Source: Marinibaculum pumilum
Lineage (GTDB): Bacteria > Pseudomonadota > Alphaproteobacteria > Ferrovibrionales > Ferrovibrionaceae
Length of the DNA stretch: 64,000 bases
NCBI RefSeq assembly: GCF_042646425.1
Contig: NZ_JBHRTR010000035.1
Coordinates: 23,349 to 87,348 of the forward strand
Reading direction: 5' to 3'
Under the pieces are notes generated by a model. It was given only the letters and a program-made list of their open reading frames with translations. It searched no databases and was not told the origin of the DNA. Positions 1-8,330 of this stretch are shown here, piece by piece (positions within the stretch are counted from its first letter, which is position 1; the number at the start of each line of letters is the position of its first letter). A program made the position numbers and the translations under genes.

Positions 1-10
1 TCTTGCTCAT
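1..10 (-). CDS. Possible first codons of a gene leaving the window
   Basis: On the minus strand an ATG at 10-8 follows a G-rich stretch that could serve as a ribosome binding site, and it lies about 95 bases downstream of dnaJ in the same direction. Only three codons (Met-Ser-Lys) are visible. In related bacteria dapB often follows dnaJ, but nothing here proves that identity. Confidence 0.2.
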
Positions 11-104
11 GTCGTGCGGTTCCCCCCGCTGCCCCCTGCCTGCCGTGGCGCCGGCGCGGCCCCCTTGACCGCTGCGACCGCCGCGGTCGACGCCGCCGCC
101 GGCA

Positions 105-1253
105 TCAGTCGGTCAGGTCGTCCCACAGCTCCTTCACCTTCGCGAAGAAGCCGTGACTCTCGGGATGATTGGATTCGTCGGTCCCGGCGGCGGCGAATTC
201 CTGCAGAAGCTCCTTCTGCTTCTTGCTCAGGTTCTTCGGCAGTTCCACCGCCACCCGGATGAACATGTCGCCGCGGCCATTGCCCTGCAGCACCGGCATG
301 CCCTTGCCGCGCATGCGGAACTGCCGGCCCGGCTGAGTGCCCTCCGGGATGCTGATCCGGGCGCGGCTGCCGTCGATGGTGGGCACCTCGATCTGCCCGC
401 CCAGCACCGCGGTGACCATCGGCAGCGGCACCGCGCAGTGCAGGTCGGCACCCTCGCGCTGGAACATCCGGTGCGGCGCCACCGACAGGAAAATGTAGAG
501 GTCGCCGGAAGGGCCGCCGCGAACCCCGGCCTCGCCCTCGCCCGCCAGGCGCACCCGGGTGCCGTCCTCGACGCCGGCGGGGATGTTGACCGACAGCTGC
601 TTCTCGCGCTGCACCCGGCCGGAGCCGGCGCAGGCGCCGCAGGGATCCTCGATGATCCGGCCGATACCCTGGCAGGACGGGCAGGTCCGCTCGATGGTGA
701 AGAAGCCCTGCTGGGCGCGCACCTTGCCGCGCCCGGCGCAGGTCGAGCAGTTCACCGGCTGCGAGCCCGCGGCCGCGCCGGTGCCGTTGCAGGTGTCGCA
801 GGCGATCGAGGTCGGCACCCGGATCGTGGCGCCCTTGCCGTTGAACGCCTCCTCCAGGGTGATTTCCAGGTTGTAGCGCAGGTCCGCCCCGCGGGCGACG
901 CCGCCGCGCCCGCCGCCGCCGCGGCGTGCGCCCATGATCTCGCCGAACAGGTCGTCGAAGACATCGGCGAAGGAGCCGCCGAAATTGAAGTCGAAATTCG
1001 CCGCACCGGGCCCGCCGGGGCCGCCGCCCTCGAAGGCGGCATGGCCGAACTGGTCGTAGGCGGCGCGCTTCTTCTCGTCCTTCAGGACCTCGTAGGCCTC
1101 ACTGACTTCCTTGAACCGGACCTCGGCTTCCTTGTCTCCCGGATTGCGGTCCGGATGGAATTTCAGTGCGGCCTTCCGATACGCGCGTTTCAGCTCCTCG
1201 CCATTGGCATTCCGGCTGACGCCCAGGACCTCGTAATAGTCCGACTTCGCCAT
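105..1253 (-). CDS. dnaJ: Chaperone protein DnaJ (Hsp40)
   Basis: Cytosolic co-chaperone that stimulates the ATPase of DnaK and delivers unfolded clients. The 382-residue product has the full type I layout: an N-terminal J domain with HPD at residues 33-35, a Gly/Phe-rich linker, a zinc-binding region with four CxxCxGxG repeats (CDTCNGTG, CSTCAGRG, CPSCQGIG, CGACAGSG), and the C-terminal substrate-binding domains. The start was set at the ATG at 1253 because it gives the standard MAKSDYYEVLG beginning and is preceded by GAGGGAG. It lies downstream of dnaK with a 248-base spacer that contains a strong hairpin. Length is normal for the family. Confidence 0.98.
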   Translation of the reverse strand: MAKSDYYEVLGVSRNANGEELKRAYRKAALKFHPDRNPGDKEAEVRFKEVSEAYEVLKDEKKRAAYDQFGHAAFEGGGPGGPGAANFDFNFGGSFADVFDDLFGEIMGARRGGGGRGGVARGADLRYNLEITLEEAFNGKGATIRVPTSIACDTCNGTGAAAGSQPVNCSTCAGRGKVRAQQGFFTIERTCPSCQGIGRIIEDPCGACAGSGRVQREKQLSVNIPAGVEDGTRVRLAGEGEAGVRGGPSGDLYIFLSVAPHRMFQREGADLHCAVPLPMVTAVLGGQIEVPTIDGSRARISIPEGTQPGRQFRMRGKGMPVLQGNGRGDMFIRVAVELPKNLSKKQKELLQEFAAAGTDESNHPESHGFFAKVKELWDDLTD

Positions 1254-1359
1254 ACGGCTCCCTCGATCGCCCATGAACATTCGGGAATCACCGGCCGCCT
1301 GGGGGTTTGCGGCCGCCTCCTCTGCAGTCTAGGCCGTCCCGCCCCGCCCTGCACAGGAT

Positions 1360-1376
1360 CCCCGCCGCTGGCGGGG
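1360..1376. other. Hairpin in the dnaK-dnaJ spacer
   Basis: CCCCGCC, a GCT loop, then GGCGGGG form a perfect 7-bp stem between dnaK and dnaJ. There is no T tract on the minus strand, so it looks more like an RNA processing or stability element, or a weak attenuator that reduces dnaJ relative to dnaK, than a full terminator. The function is inference. Confidence 0.3.
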
Positions 1377-1501
1377 CTGGTGATCGGTTATCGGGACGGC
1401 GAACAATGCCATGTCGCGGAAAGGCCGGCACCGTGCGCGAGGGCGCGATGCCGGCCGTCCCGATCAGGTCGTCCGTTGCCCGTGGACCGTCGTCAGACGG
1501 T

Positions 1502-3436
1502 TCAGGCGGACTTGCTCTTCTTGTCGTCGTCGACTTCCTCGAAGTCGGCGTCGACGATGGTGTCGTCGCCGCTGCCGCTCTCCGCGGTACCGGCATCGCC
1601 GGCCGCATCGCCGCCGGCATCGCCACCGTCCTGCTGCTGCTTGTAGACGGCCTCGCCGATCTTCATCGACGCCTGGGCCAGCGCCTCGGTCTTGGCCTTG
1701 ATCTCGTCGAGATTGTCGCCCTCGAGCGCGGTCTTCAGCTCGGCGATGGCGGTCTCCGCCGCAGCCTTGTCGTCCGCCGCCAGCTTGTCGCCCAGCTCGG
1801 CCATGCTGCGCTCGGTGGTGTGGATCACCGCCTCGCCCTGGTTGCGGGCCTCGACCAGCTCACGCCGCTTCTTGTCGTCGTCGGCGTGGGATTCGGCATC
1901 CTTCACCATCTGGTTGATCTCGTCGTCGGAGAGACCGCCGGAGGCCTGGATGCGGATCTGCTGCTCCTTGCCGGTGCCCTTGTCCTTGGCGGAGACCTGC
2001 ACGATGCCGTTGGCGTCGATGTCGAAGGTCACCTCGATCTGCGGCACCCCGCGCGGGGCCGACGGGATGCCGACCAGGTCGAACTGGCCGAGCAGCTTGT
2101 TGTCGGCCGCCATCTCGCGCTCGCCCTGGAACACGCGGATGGTCACCGCGCTCTGGCTGTCCTCGGCGGTCGAGAAGACCTGGCTCTTCTTGGTCGGGAT
2201 CGTGGTGTTGCGGTCGATCAGCCGGGTGAACACGCCGCCCAGGGTCTCGATGCCCAGCGACAGCGGGGTCACGTCCAGCAGCAGGACGTCCTTCACGTCG
2301 CCCTGCAGGACGGCCGCCTGGATCGCCGCGCCGATCGCCACCACCTCGTCGGGGTTCACGCCCTTGTGCGGCTCGCGGCCGAACAGCTGCTGCACCACCT
2401 CGACGATCTTCGGCATGCGGGTCATGCCGCCGACCAGCACCACCTCGTCGATATCGCCGGCCGACAGGCTGGCATCCTTCAGCGCCTTCTTGCAGGGCTC
2501 CAGGGTGCGCTGCACCAGGTCGTCGACCAGCGCCTCCAGCTTGGCGCGGGTCAGCTTCATGGTCAGGTGCTTCGGCCCGGAGGCGTCGGCGGTGATGAAC
2601 GGCAGGTTGATCTCGGTCTGCGTCGCGCTGGACAGCTCGATCTTCGCCTTCTCCGCGGCCTCCTTCAGCCGCTGCAGCGCCAGTTTGTCCTGGCGCAGGT
2701 CGATGCCGTTCTCCTTCTTGAACTCGGTGGCCAGGTAATCGACGATCCGAAGGTCGAAATCCTCGCCGCCCAGGAAGGTGTCGCCGTTGGTGGAGCGCAC
2801 CTCGAAGACGCCGTCGCCGATCTCCAGGATCGAGACGTCGAAGGTGCCGCCGCCCAGGTCATAGACCGCGATGGTCTTGCCCTCGGACTTGTCCAGGCCG
2901 TAGGCCAGCGCCGCCGCCGTCGGCTCGTTGATGATGCGCAGCACCTCCAGGCCCGCGATCTTGCCGGCATCCTTGGTCGCCTGGCGCTGCGCGTCGTTGA
3001 AGTAGGCCGGCACCGTGATCACCGCCTGGGTGACCTTGTCGCCCAGGTAGGATTCGGCGGATTCCTTCATCTTCTGCAGGATGAAGGCGGAAATCTGGCT
3101 CGGCGAATAGCTCTTCTCGCCCGCCTTAACCCAGGCGTCACCATTGTCCGCCTTGACGATGGTGTAGGGCACCATGCCCTTGTCCTTCTGGGTGGTCGGG
3201 TCTTCGAAGGTGCGGCCGATCAGCCGCTTGATCGCGAACAGCGTGTTGGTCGGGTTGGTGACCGCCTGGCGCTTCGCCGGCATGCCCACCAGCCGCTCGC
3301 CATCGTTGTTGAACGCGACCATGGAAGGCGTGGTGCGCGCCCCCTCGGCGTTCTCCAGGACCTTGGGGTTCTTGCCCTCCATCACCGCCACGCAGGAATT
3401 GGTGGTGCCAAGGTCGATACCGATAACTTTACCCAT
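1502..3436 (-). CDS. dnaK: Chaperone protein DnaK (Hsp70)
   Basis: ATP-dependent Hsp70 chaperone of the cytosol, working with DnaJ and GrpE. The 644-residue protein begins MGKVIGIDLGTTNSC (phosphate-binding loop of the actin-like ATPase) and carries the conserved IINEPTAAALAYGLDK and DLGGGTFDVS segments, then the DVTPLSLGIETLGG start of the peptide-binding domain. It ends in an acidic tail with the EEVDDD-type motif. The start at 3436 was preferred over an in-frame ATG five codons upstream because it fits the family start. It is transcribed separately from grpE across a 251-base gap holding a promoter-like element. Confidence 0.99.
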   Translation of the reverse strand: MGKVIGIDLGTTNSCVAVMEGKNPKVLENAEGARTTPSMVAFNNDGERLVGMPAKRQAVTNPTNTLFAIKRLIGRTFEDPTTQKDKGMVPYTIVKADNGDAWVKAGEKSYSPSQISAFILQKMKESAESYLGDKVTQAVITVPAYFNDAQRQATKDAGKIAGLEVLRIINEPTAAALAYGLDKSEGKTIAVYDLGGGTFDVSILEIGDGVFEVRSTNGDTFLGGEDFDLRIVDYLATEFKKENGIDLRQDKLALQRLKEAAEKAKIELSSATQTEINLPFITADASGPKHLTMKLTRAKLEALVDDLVQRTLEPCKKALKDASLSAGDIDEVVLVGGMTRMPKIVEVVQQLFGREPHKGVNPDEVVAIGAAIQAAVLQGDVKDVLLLDVTPLSLGIETLGGVFTRLIDRNTTIPTKKSQVFSTAEDSQSAVTIRVFQGEREMAADNKLLGQFDLVGIPSAPRGVPQIEVTFDIDANGIVQVSAKDKGTGKEQQIRIQASGGLSDDEINQMVKDAESHADDDKKRRELVEARNQGEAVIHTTERSMAELGDKLAADDKAAAETAIAELKTALEGDNLDEIKAKTEALAQASMKIGEAVYKQQQDGGDAGGDAAGDAGTAESGSGDDTIVDADFEEVDDDKKSKSA

Positions 3437-3516
3437 AATCATCCTCTCCATTCCGGCAGCTCGGCCGGGCCACCTGATGCACCCTGCCGAGCCCCTCGAG
3501 ACCTATGTTCGCTCGA

Positions 3517-3545
3517 TATATAGGCGGGGCCCGATAGTGTCGCAA
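3517..3545 (-). promoter_or_regulatory. Candidate dnaK promoter
   Basis: On the minus strand TTGCGA (3545-3540) and TATATA (3522-3517) are 17 bases apart, ending about 80 bases upstream of the dnaK ATG. The surrounding bases also fit a heat-shock sigma factor (RpoH-like -10 read as CCTATAT). No CIRCE inverted repeat is present here, unlike upstream of groES, which supports RpoH rather than HrcA control. Sigma assignment is inference. Confidence 0.5.
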
Positions 3546-3687
3546 CGGTGTGAAATCCAATTGTTCTGCGGCTTTCCGGCGGCCCCGCGGCATGCGCCGG
3601 CCGCCATCCGCCGGTTTCGGAACCTGTCCGGGGATGCCGGATGCGATGCCGCAGCCGGCCCTCAGGGACGCGATCGCCGGATGCGGC

Positions 3688-4404
3688 TCAGGCCTTGGTG
3701 TCGACCCGGGGCTGGGCCTGGCCGCCGCGGGAGACACCGACCTGCGCCGGCCGCAGCAGGCGGTCGGCGATGGTGTAGCCGGGGGCCATCACCTGCACCA
3801 CTATGCCCGCCGGCTGGTTCGGGTCCTCCACCTCGAACATCGCCTCGTGCAGGTTCGGATTGAACTTCTCCCCCATCGCCTCGATGCGCTGGATGCCGTT
3901 GCGCTCGAAGGCCTGCAGCAGCGACCGTTCCGTCGCCTCGACCCCTTCCAGCAGGTTGCGCATCGGTTCCGGCAGTTCCTCGCGCTTGGGCCCCTGCGCG
4001 GCGCTGTCGATGGCCCGCCGCAGGTTGTCGGCGACGTCCAGCATGTCCTTGGCGAACTTCGACGCGGCATATTTCACCGCATCCTCGCGGTCCTTGGCGT
4101 GGCGCTTCTGGGCGTTCTCCTGCTCCGCCATGGTGCGCAGGAGATGGTCCTTCAGCTTCGCCACCTCCTCCTGCAGCGCGGCCACCTCGCCGACCCTGGG
4201 ATCCTCGGGCGGCGGTTCCACCTCGCCCTCCAGGATCTCGTCGATGGCGCCGCGGTCGGCGGCCTCCGCCTCCGGCGGATCCGGCAGCTTCTCGCTCTCC
4301 AGATCGGAGCGCTGGCCGGCCGGGCGGCCGTCGCGCTGTTCGTCCTGCTCCTGGGGGCGCTGGCTGCCGGCGCCGGCCTGCTCGCTGTTGTCGTTCACGT
4401 TCAT
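3688..4404 (-). CDS. grpE: Nucleotide exchange factor GrpE
   Basis: Releases ADP from DnaK during the chaperone cycle. The 238-residue protein has an acidic, Gln-rich disordered N-terminus, a long coiled-coil segment (around residues 70-140, starting VAALQEEVAKLKDHLLR) and the C-terminal beta domain with the family signature ending in a MAPGYTIADRLLRPAQVGVS segment. It follows hrcA by about 90 bases on the same strand, so hrcA-grpE is likely one operon. It is slightly longer than the E. coli protein because of its N-terminal tail. Confidence 0.97.
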   Translation of the reverse strand: MNVNDNSEQAGAGSQRPQEQDEQRDGRPAGQRSDLESEKLPDPPEAEAADRGAIDEILEGEVEPPPEDPRVGEVAALQEEVAKLKDHLLRTMAEQENAQKRHAKDREDAVKYAASKFAKDMLDVADNLRRAIDSAAQGPKREELPEPMRNLLEGVEATERSLLQAFERNGIQRIEAMGEKFNPNLHEAMFEVEDPNQPAGIVVQVMAPGYTIADRLLRPAQVGVSRGGQAQPRVDTKA

Positions 4405-4495
4405 GTCCTCTGCTCCGATCGACAGGCGCCGACCCGCCCTGCGCGCGGTGGACCGGCCGCCGCCGCAGGACCCGCGCCCGGATAGTCCTTTCGCG

Positions 4496-5542
4496 TCAGC
4501 CGATCAACCGGCCGACGACCTGTGCGGTGAAATCCACCATGGGGATGACCCGCGCATAATTCATGCGCTGCGGTCCGATGACGCCCAGCGCGCCGACGAT
4601 CTGCTGGTTGCGGTCCTGGAACGGCGCGACGATCATGGAACAGCCGGTCAGGGAGAACAGGTTGCTCTCCGCCCCGATGAAGATCCGCACCCCTTCCGCG
4701 CCCTCGGTCAGGCTGATCAGGCGCAGCAGGTTCTCCTTCTCCTCCAGCTCGCCGAACAGCCGGCGGATGCGCTCCAGATCGGCCATCGCGCTGACATCTT
4801 CAAGAAGGTGGGCCTGGCCCTTCACGATCAGGGTCGCCTGCTCGCCGCTGCCGGCCCAGACGGCAAGGCCGCCGGCCACCACCCGGGCGGCGAGGCCGTC
4901 GAGCTCGGAGCGCTTGCTCTCCAGCTCCTCCTTCACCAGGTCGCGCGCCTCCGCCAGGGAATGGCCGCGCACCCGGGCGACGAGATATTTCGCCGCCTCC
5001 GCCAGCTGCGTCTGGGTCAGGCCCGGCGGCAGGTCGAAGATCCGATTCTCCACCGTGCCGGAGGAATCCACGATCACCACCAGCGCACGGTTGTCGGGCA
5101 GGGAGACCAGCTCGACATGCTGCAGCACCGTGTCCCGCTTCGGCGCGAACACCAGGCCGGCGCAGCCGGACAGGCCGGACAGGGTACCGATCGCCTCGTT
5201 CAGGACCTCCGGCACGCTGCGGCCGCGGGCCGCGGCCTTGCCCTCGATCGCGTCGCGCTCCTGCTCGGTCAGCGCGCCGAGCTCCATCAGGCTTTCCACG
5301 AACAGCCGCAGGCCGGCCGGCGTCGGCAGGCGCCCGGCAGAGGTGTGCGGGGCATAGAGCAGGCCCAGCTCCTCCAGGTCGGACATCACGTTGCGCACCG
5401 AGGCCGGCGACAGGCGCATCTCCAGGCGTTTGGAAATCAGCCGCGAGCCGACCGGCGCGCCGGTTTCGACATAGGTCTCCACGACCTGCCGGAAGATGTC
5501 CCGGCTGCGTTCGTTGAGTTCCTGGAGTGCGGGGCCGTTCAT
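4496..5542 (-). CDS. hrcA: Heat-inducible transcription repressor HrcA
   Basis: DNA-binding repressor that recognises CIRCE (TTAGCACTC-N9-GAGTGCTAA) and is kept active by GroEL. The 348-residue product has the N-terminal winged-helix segment SPASVRNVMSDLEELGLL followed by SAGRLPT, and the long HrcA regulatory domain. The start at 5542 (MNGPALQELNERSRDIF) was chosen over an upstream in-frame start because it matches the family N-terminus. It is divergent from rph and upstream of grpE. Its expected targets, two CIRCE elements, are in this window at 14.6-14.7 kb upstream of groES. Confidence 0.97.
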   Translation of the reverse strand: MNGPALQELNERSRDIFRQVVETYVETGAPVGSRLISKRLEMRLSPASVRNVMSDLEELGLLYAPHTSAGRLPTPAGLRLFVESLMELGALTEQERDAIEGKAAARGRSVPEVLNEAIGTLSGLSGCAGLVFAPKRDTVLQHVELVSLPDNRALVVIVDSSGTVENRIFDLPPGLTQTQLAEAAKYLVARVRGHSLAEARDLVKEELESKRSELDGLAARVVAGGLAVWAGSGEQATLIVKGQAHLLEDVSAMADLERIRRLFGELEEKENLLRLISLTEGAEGVRIFIGAESNLFSLTGCSMIVAPFQDRNQQIVGALGVIGPQRMNYARVIPMVDFTAQVVGRLIG

Positions 5543-5572
5543 GGGTGTCCGAACTATCCGATACCGGGCCAC

Positions 5573-5589
5573 TGTGCCTGGCTGGCACA
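5573..5589. promoter_or_regulatory. Inverted repeat in the hrcA-rph divergent region
   Basis: TGTGCC-N5-GGCACA lies about 30 bases upstream of the hrcA ATG. It shares the GCAC/GTGC core of CIRCE but lacks the CIRCE spacing and flanks, so it is not called CIRCE. It could be an operator or chance. Confidence 0.2.
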
Positions 5590-5778
5590 ATGGTCCCGAT
5601 CCACGGATTTAGGAAGCCGGTGCCCCTTCCGTCAACATGGCCGCCGTCCCGGCCCGTGACCGACGGCCGAGGTGGACCCGGGCGCCGGGCCTGGGATAGA
5701 ACCCCGCCACCGCGCCGCCGCGTCGGTCCCGAAGGGCCCGCAGGCAACGGCGCAGACCTGCCTGGAAGGACAGACGAG

Positions 5779-6498
5779 ATGCGTCCGAGCGGACGACGAT
5801 CAGACGAGATGCGGCCGGTGACCCTGGAGCCGGGCGCGGCGAAATATGCCGAGGGCTCCTGCCTGTCGCGCTTCGGCGAGACGGTGGTGCTCTGCGCCGC
5901 GACCATTGAGGAGCGGGTGCCGGGCTGGCTGCGCAACAGCGGCCGCGGCTGGGTGACGGCCGAATACGGCATGCTGCCCCGCTCCACCCATGAGCGCACC
6001 GACCGGGAGGCGGCCCGCGGCAAGCAGTCCGGCCGCACGCAGGAGATCCAGCGCCTGATCGGCCGCTCCCTGCGCGCCGTGACCGACCTGGAAGGGCTGG
6101 GCGAACGCCAGATCCGGATGGATTGCGACGTGCTGCAGGCCGATGGCGGCACCCGCACCGCCGCGGTGACCGGTGCCTGGGTGGCGCTGCACCAGGCAGT
6201 GTCGAAGCTGGTGGAGGGCGGCGCCCTGCCGGCGCTGCCGATCACCGGCCATGTGGCGGCAGTATCCTGCGGCATCTATGCCGGGCAGACGGTGCTCGAC
6301 CTCGACTATGCCGAAGACGCCAATGCCGATGCCGATGCCAACTTCGTGCTGACCGATACCGGCGGCATCGTGGAAATCCAGGGCACGGCCGAGGGTGCGC
6401 CGTTCAGCGAGGCGGAATTCCAGCGCCTGCTGCAGCTGGCCAAGGCTGGAACCACCGGGCTGGTGGAACTGCAGAAGGCGGCGATCGGCAGCAAATGA
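5779..6498 (+). CDS. rph: Ribonuclease PH
   Basis: Phosphate-dependent 3'-to-5' exoribonuclease that trims the 3' ends of tRNA precursors and other RNAs. The 239-residue product matches the family length. It shows the RPVTLEPGAAKYAEGSCL start, the SRFGETVVLCAATIEE strand and the GWVTAEYGMLPRSTHER segment characteristic of RNase PH, plus GGTRTAAVTGAWVAL in the second half. The ATG at 5779 gives the expected RPSGRRSDEMRPV beginning. It is divergent from hrcA and overlaps rdgB by four bases, so the two are translationally coupled. Confidence 0.98.
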   Translation: MRPSGRRSDEMRPVTLEPGAAKYAEGSCLSRFGETVVLCAATIEERVPGWLRNSGRGWVTAEYGMLPRSTHERTDREAARGKQSGRTQEIQRLIGRSLRAVTDLEGLGERQIRMDCDVLQADGGTRTAAVTGAWVALHQAVSKLVEGGALPALPITGHVAAVSCGIYAGQTVLDLDYAEDANADADANFVLTDTGGIVEIQGTAEGAPFSEAEFQRLLQLAKAGTTGLVELQKAAIGSK

Positions 6499-7121
6499 CC
6501 CGACGCTTCGACGGCGATACGCTGGTGGTTGCCAGCCACAATCCCGGCAAGGTGGTCGAGATCGCCGACCTGCTGGCGCCGCTGGGAATCCGGCCGCTCG
6601 GCGCCGCCGAGCTCGGCCTGCCGGAGCCGGAGGAGACCGGCGCCACCTTCGGCGAGAATGCCGCGCTGAAGGCCCATGCCGCCGCGCAGGCCAGCGGTCG
6701 CCCTGCCCTGGCCGACGATTCCGGCCTGGCGGTGCGGGCCCTGGCCGGGGCGCCGGGCATCTATTCCGCCCGCTGGGCCGGCCCCGACAAGGATTTCGGC
6801 AAGGCCATGGCGCGCGTCTGGCAGGCGGTCCAGGATCAGGCGCCGCCGCCGGACGAAGGCGAGCCCGACCTGGCGGCGCATTTCGTCTGTGCCCTGGCGC
6901 TGGCCTGGCCCGACGGCCATTGCGAGCTGTTCGAGGGCGAGGTGCATGGCCGGCTGGTCTGGCCGCCGCGCGGCAGAAACGGCTTCGGCTACGATCCGAT
7001 GTTCGTGGCCGAGGGCCGCGACCTTACCTTCGGCGAGATGGAGCCGGCCGAAAAGCATGCCATGTCGCACCGCGCCAATGCCTTCCGCCTTCTCCTCGAC
7101 GGCTGCTTCGCCGGCCGCTGA
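6495..7121 (+). CDS. rdgB: XTP/dITP diphosphatase (non-canonical purine NTP pyrophosphatase)
   Basis: Hydrolyses ITP, dITP and XTP to monophosphates, keeping deaminated purines out of DNA and RNA. The 208-residue HAM1-family protein shows ASHNPGKVVEI near the N-terminus, the ADDSGLAV metal and substrate segment, GIYSARWAG, and the GFGYDPMF and MSHRANAF segments near the C-terminus. The ATG overlaps the rph stop codon. hemW overlaps its 3' end by 44 bases. The rph-rdgB-hemW order is common in alphaproteobacteria. Confidence 0.98.
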   Translation: MTRRFDGDTLVVASHNPGKVVEIADLLAPLGIRPLGAAELGLPEPEETGATFGENAALKAHAAAQASGRPALADDSGLAVRALAGAPGIYSARWAGPDKDFGKAMARVWQAVQDQAPPPDEGEPDLAAHFVCALALAWPDGHCELFEGEVHGRLVWPPRGRNGFGYDPMFVAEGRDLTFGEMEPAEKHAMSHRANAFRLLLDGCFAGR

Positions 7122-8310
7122 GCCCGGCCCGTGCGCCGGCCGGGACGCCAGCCCGGATGGGGGGGAGGGGCTGGCCCTCTATGTCCACTGGCCGTTCTGC
7201 CAGTCGAAATGCCCCTATTGCGACTTCAACAGCCATGTGCGCGAGACCGTCGACCAGCCGGCCTGGCGCGACGCGCTGCTGGCGGACCTGGACTGGGAGG
7301 CGGCGCGCACCGGCCCGCGGCGGCTGCAGAGCATCTTCTTCGGCGGCGGCACGCCATCGCTGATGCCGCCGGAGACGGTGGCGGCGGTGATCGAGCGGGC
7401 GACCGGCCGCTGGGCCGCCGCCCCGGACCTGGAAGTGACCCTGGAGGCCAATCCCGGTTCGGTGGAGGTTGGACGCTTCCGCGGCTATGCCGCGGCCGGC
7501 GTGAACCGGGTGTCGGTCGGCGTGCAGTCGTTGCGCGACGACGACCTGCGCCGGCTTGGCCGGCTGCATGACGCGGCCGCGGCGCGGCATGCGGTGGCGA
7601 CCGCCGCCGCGATCTTTCCCCGCTTCAGCTTCGACCTGATCTATGGCCGGCCGGGCCAGACGGTGGACGACTGGCGGGCGGAACTGGTCGAAGGCCTGGC
7701 GATGGCCGGCGGCCATCTCTCCCTCTACACCCTGACCCTGGAGCCGAATACCGGCTTCTACGGCGCCTGGCGCCGCGGGGCGCTGCAGATGCCGGAGGAC
7801 GAGGCGGTCGCCGCGCAGTTCGACCTGACCCAGGAGCTGTGCGCCGCTGCCGGCCTGCCTGCCTACGAGATCTCCAACCATGCGCGGCCGGGCGAGGAAT
7901 CGCGCCACAACCTGGTCTACTGGCGCTATGGCGATTATGCCGGCATCGGGCCCGGGGCGCATGGCCGGCTCGGCAGCGGCGCCGGCCGGATCGCCAGCCG
8001 GCGCATCGCCAAGCCCGAGGCCTGGCTGGCCCAGGTGACGGCCGGCGGCCATGGCATCGCCGCGGAGGAGCCGGTGGACCCCGAAGAGCAATGGCCGGAA
8101 GCCCTGATGATGGGCCTGCGCCTGGTCGAGGGCATCGACCTGGCCCGCCTGCGGGGACGCATCGGGCGGCCGGAGACGGCGGCGATCGATGCCGCCGCGC
8201 TGGAGCGCTTCCTGCGGGAGGGGCTGCTGCGCCGCGACGGCGACCGGCTGGCCGCCACTGCGGACGGGCGCAACCTGCTGAACGCGCTGCTGGGCCGCCT
8301 GATCGCGTGA
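7078..8310 (+). CDS. hemW: Radical SAM heme chaperone HemW (coproporphyrinogen III oxidase-like)
   Basis: A cytosolic radical SAM protein. HemW family members bind and transfer heme rather than oxidise coproporphyrinogen. The 410-residue product carries the CxxxCxxC cluster motif (C41, C45, C48 in WPFCQSKCPYC), FFGGGTPSLM, the EANPGSVE strand and the C-terminal HemW extension. The ATG at 7078 was chosen as the nearest in-frame start upstream of the GLALYVHWPF core. An ATG at 7057 is also possible. The protein ends 20 bases before the convergent LpoA-like gene. Confidence 0.95.
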   Translation: MPSAFSSTAASPAAEPGPCAGRDASPDGGEGLALYVHWPFCQSKCPYCDFNSHVRETVDQPAWRDALLADLDWEAARTGPRRLQSIFFGGGTPSLMPPETVAAVIERATGRWAAAPDLEVTLEANPGSVEVGRFRGYAAAGVNRVSVGVQSLRDDDLRRLGRLHDAAAARHAVATAAAIFPRFSFDLIYGRPGQTVDDWRAELVEGLAMAGGHLSLYTLTLEPNTGFYGAWRRGALQMPEDEAVAAQFDLTQELCAAAGLPAYEISNHARPGEESRHNLVYWRYGDYAGIGPGAHGRLGSGAGRIASRRIAKPEAWLAQVTAGGHGIAAEEPVDPEEQWPEALMMGLRLVEGIDLARLRGRIGRPETAAIDAAALERFLREGLLRRDGDRLAATADGRNLLNALLGRLIA

Positions 8311-8330
8311 CGGCCGCGATCCGCCGGGGC

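Noticed and set aside
14..262. Short plus-strand open frame at the left edge
   Set aside because: It overlaps the dnaJ 3' end antisense, and its composition is low-complexity.
1307..3523. Long plus-strand open frame opposite dnaK
   Set aside because: A shadow of dnaK. It has no ribosome binding site or family feature.
3437..3687. CIRCE upstream of dnaK
   Set aside because: No GCACTC-N9-GAGTGC repeat is present in this spacer.
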